Of a stretch of DNA of 64,000 nucleotides, positions 62,901-64,000 are shown piece by piece. This stretch comes from Mantamonas sphyraenae (taxonomy: Eukaryota; CRuMs; Mantamonadidae): the NCBI GenBank assembly GCA_026936335.1, contig JAPMXV010000017.1:240456-304455 (forward strand). The letters are read 5' to 3'. The notes below the pieces were generated by a model. It ran no database searches. It was not told the DNA's origin and saw only the letters and a program-made list of their open reading frames with translations. Each line of letters begins with the position of its first letter. Within the stretch, counting starts at the first letter, position 1. Position numbers and translations under genes: made by a program.

Positions 62901-63507
62901 GAGCGAAGTGCATCTGGGCGGTTTGTCGCGGCTGAGGAGGCGGCAGAGGAGGATAGGCGTAGTATGGGTGGCCCTGATGAGCATATGCGTGGTTTTGCTG
63001 CGGGTAGGTGTTGACAGGGACCCAGATGATGGGTGGTTGTGGGTGCTGGTACGGGTTTTGTACGCCAGAGACGGGCATGTTCGGAAACGGCTGGGCAGCC
63101 ATGGGAGGGACCATGTACCCGTAGCTGTGGGGGGAGACGGGGAGGGGCAGGGCGGGGTGGAACGGTGAGCGGAAGGCGGCATGGACGCCGTCAGGGCAGG
63201 AGCGGGGGTGAAGGGAGGCAGAAACGAGCAAAGAGGGAAAACGGACGAGATTGGCAGACCGGGAAACTGGCAACGGGGAGGGCAGTGACAGGGGAGAGGG
63301 GATCGGAAAAGGGCGGAGAAGGCAGCAACGGTGGTGATGGGGAAGTGGAGATGCAGGCGAGGAGTGCAGGGAAGCAACGGAGGCATGGAGGAGGCAAGGA
63401 AGCGGGAGAAGCGAGCAGTCAGAAAACGGAGTGGAAGGCAGAACGCACGCTGGGTAGGTGGTGGGTGAGTGTTGTTGCTTCGGAGTGTTTGAGTAGTCTT
63501 TGTCCAT
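59947..63507 (-). CDS. Telomere-adjacent module-family protein, two A-B pairs
   Basis: Two exons, 63507-63449 (59 nt) and 63124-59947, with a 324-base intron (donor GTGCGT, acceptor CCCCCCACAG after a pyrimidine tract; phase 2 on both sides); 1078 aa. Residues ~20-120 are Pro/Gln/Tyr-rich; ~120-320 mix acidic and basic low complexity. Then four ~190-residue modules: A1 ~322-523, B1 ~524-697, A2 ~698-899, B2 ~900-1075. A modules start LPDGVVR(K/S)GW and contain KKEHTALL, HGTL..L.RQIQLALGNIP and LKVCWLEEPHDHGDPNYALL. B modules contain SDERGSCTAREFQTLL, LLRH(I/V)ILALGNVGVPPVDLAF and LKIAW(I/L)DNPKPSDATLHTLL. All four are homologous and probably all-helical. The C-terminus is polyserine plus KRQRLE. 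The function is unknown. Confidence 0.75.
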   Translation of the reverse strand: MDKDYSNTPKQQHSPTTYPACVLPSTPFSDCSLLPLPCLLHASVASLHSSPASPLPHHHRCCLLRPFPIPSPLSLPSPLPVSRSANLVRFPSLLVSASLHPRSCPDGVHAAFRSPFHPALPLPVSPHSYGYMVPPMAAQPFPNMPVSGVQNPYQHPQPPIIWVPVNTYPQQNHAYAHQGHPYYAYPPLPPPQPRQTAQMHFAQPPLHPPPAQPTTNHNRVPKRISPAFVGITRTTSTTTSSSSSHQATRQTGDSDDDDAYQDTRTHDTGDVEDLMFLNFGHREPRSTSSNSDWMTSSWMEAYEEDGEANDTPQQHVDDEMVTQDTLSFADTGDAMDEEYMPQDDSDDDADDMEQEHTDEWQPRRTSRVRTRRRRGLTSTGPQKMKGSGQRRLKVTAGSGTETGTSSTRARRAKNGDNSAGKKSGVNKTNKLPDGVVRKGWTAGISDERSRSDKKEHTALLKHMHTLANEHPIDDIPDLMTLQARVVVCHGTLSTLVRQIQLALGNIPVSQSDMALCLTLLGRGMDQHACSRAILHAGLAVGITKAGLKVCWLEEPHDHGDPNYALLHLLMTEMDALGNTPHPTSWKEHEQTQLRLQKSRWPADNNSDPHWTQCDFDHHLTTTKEDKWHPESVRSGWNCAPTSDERGSCTAREFQTLLAHMKARAAKHPRHQHAHEQQALRELINNGSLMSLLRHIILALGNVGVPPVDLAFFVRLLRPHLNYKDASSAISHTLSRGVTALSLKIAWIDNPKPSDATLHTLLHTLIDRITSHTTTRPTTIDAFNALRIPELVLPEPSEEEMMAMEDGLPDGVVRSGWTNWRKSERMHSNKKEHTALLNHMYTLANEHPIDDISDLMILQARVVVCHGTLNTLIRQIQLALGNIPLSQGDMALCLTLLGRDVDRHACSLAIHDAGLAMGVTKSELKVCWLEEPHDHGDPNYALLHLLMTEMDTLGDRPHPSTWEEHEQTQLLLQKARRPADNDSDPHWTQCDYDHHLATTNVEKWHPEPVRSGWSSRLSDERGSCTAREFQTLLGHMKARAAKYPRHQHTYEHQALRELINNGSKQSLLRHVILALGNVGVPPVDLAFFLRLLRPRITSLQVQGAISHTLTRGVTSLSLKIAWLDNPKPSDATLHTLLHTLIDRITPHITTRPTAPALVNAYPIPSFTLPKRKDLSSSSSSSKRQRLE
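59962..62217 (-). repeat. Two-unit direct tandem duplication, period 1128 bases
   Basis: The segments 61090-62217 and 59962-61089 are highly similar in bases as well as protein. For example, the ACAACxCCATCTGGCA word occurs near 62200 and again near 61072, and the HDHGDPNYALL coding stretch recurs. The period is 376 codons, so the reading frame is kept. Each unit encodes one A-B pair of the family. The high identity points to recent duplication or gene conversion. Confidence 0.85.
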
Positions 63508-63786
63508 GGTGGCGGTGGTGGTGGTACTGGAGTGTATGTGGATTGTGTTGGGCAGGTGGAGGGTGTTGTGGGTGTTGGAGATGTTTTGGTTGAAGGCGGA
63601 TGGGCAGTGCTGACTGCGCGGCGTTGCAGGACGACGGCAACTCGCAAGCGACATTTCCACTCCCACCCATTGCCCACTGCGCCATGTCACCATCCAACTC
63701 AGCCATCCCGCCAGACAACACAAGCACAACTCACCTGACATAAACCGGACCCACCACAACAAGGGCGGAAACTCCCATATTGAGGG

Positions 63787-64000
63787 TTAGGGTAGGGTTA
63801 GGGTTAGGGTTAGGGTTAGGGTTAGGGTTAGGGTTAGGGTTAGGGTTAGGGTTAGGGTTAGGGTTAGGGTTAGGGTTAGGGTTAGGGTTAGGGTTAGGGT
63901 TAGGGTTAGGGTTAGGTTAGGGTTAGGGTTAGGGTTAGGGTTAGGGTTAGGGTTAGGGTTAGGGTTAGGGTTAGGGTTAGGGTTAGGGTTAGGGTTAGGG
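63787..64000 (+). repeat. Telomere, (TTAGGG)n
   Basis: About 214 bases of TTAGGG reading outward to the window end, the G-rich strand of a right-hand chromosome end. Variants are rare: a TAGGG unit at ~63793 and a TTAGG unit at ~63912. The repeat begins ~280 bases from the ATG of the nearest gene, with no satellite in between. Confidence 0.97.

Noticed and set aside
63125-63762. Longer N-terminus for the telomere-proximal gene (open frame to 63762)
   Set aside because: The extra sequence is Pro/Ser/Leu-rich and is better explained as a 324-base intron with GTGCGT donor, pyrimidine tract and matching phase 2, plus upstream leader.
1-64000. tRNA, rRNA, CRISPR or transposase genes
   Set aside because: None recognised by eye on either strand; a covariance-model scan would be needed to exclude small RNAs.

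Overview
This window is the right-hand end of a chromosome from a unicellular eukaryote. The last ~214 bases are TTAGGG telomere repeat reading outward. The genes are nuclear and eukaryotic in type: spliceosomal GT-AG introns, a kinesin, Mediator, ribosome-biogenesis and ER quality-control proteins. The genome looks GC-rich, very gene-dense and intron-poor: most genes have 0-3 introns of about 50-325 bases, and divergent start codons are often only 20-120 bases apart. The standard genetic code fits all models. The lineage cannot be fixed from sequence alone. TTAGGG telomeres, a possible AF4/FMR2-like protein, an LSG1 GTPase and PAQR receptors are all compatible with a heterotrophic protist of the opisthokont/apusomonad neighbourhood, but this is only a suggestion.

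Region 1-19 kb: a partial leucine-rich-repeat gene; HAS1/DDX18 helicase; a remarkable 1267-residue protein with two copies of [macro-like + SIR2-like] domains; a persulfide-dioxygenase-type metallo-beta-lactamase; an LRR-ankyrin protein; a probable N-myristoylated casein kinase 1; kinesin-12 with a 10-nt first coding exon; and small membrane and F-box proteins. Region 20-31 kb: an OSCA/CSC1-like channel, a cluster of small secreted or membrane proteins, an AFF-like protein and LSG1. Region 30.5-35.5 kb: a giant cysteine-rich ectodomain joined to a THH1/TOM1-type seven-helix domain, with one apparent single-base frame break. Region 35.6-49.9 kb is a run of housekeeping and ER genes: PPWD1 cyclophilin, an RNF5/RNF185-like E3, a PSMG3-like chaperone, a secreted five-repeat protein (with another frame break), OST3/TUSC3, EDEM with a PA domain, a PAQR receptor, S-formylglutathione hydrolase and an F-box/LRR protein. 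Region 49.9-54 kb: an unknown nuclear-looking protein, MED10 and a secreted beta-helix protein.

Region 54-64 kb changes character and is typical of a subtelomere. It holds two members of an apparently undescribed family built from paired ~190-residue modules (A-B in the 675-residue protein, A-B-A-B in the 1078-residue protein), a broken 3' fragment of the same family, and a Crinkler/RHS-type gene (coiled coil, P-loop NTPase, C-terminal PD-(D/E)xK-like nuclease domain) between them. The most distal gene starts only ~280 bases from the telomere repeat, with no satellite buffer. The subtelomeric family with its NTPase-nuclease neighbour and the duplicated macro/SIR2 protein are the strongest candidates for new biology.

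All exon models were made by eye from splice consensus, phase and family alignment. No searches were run.
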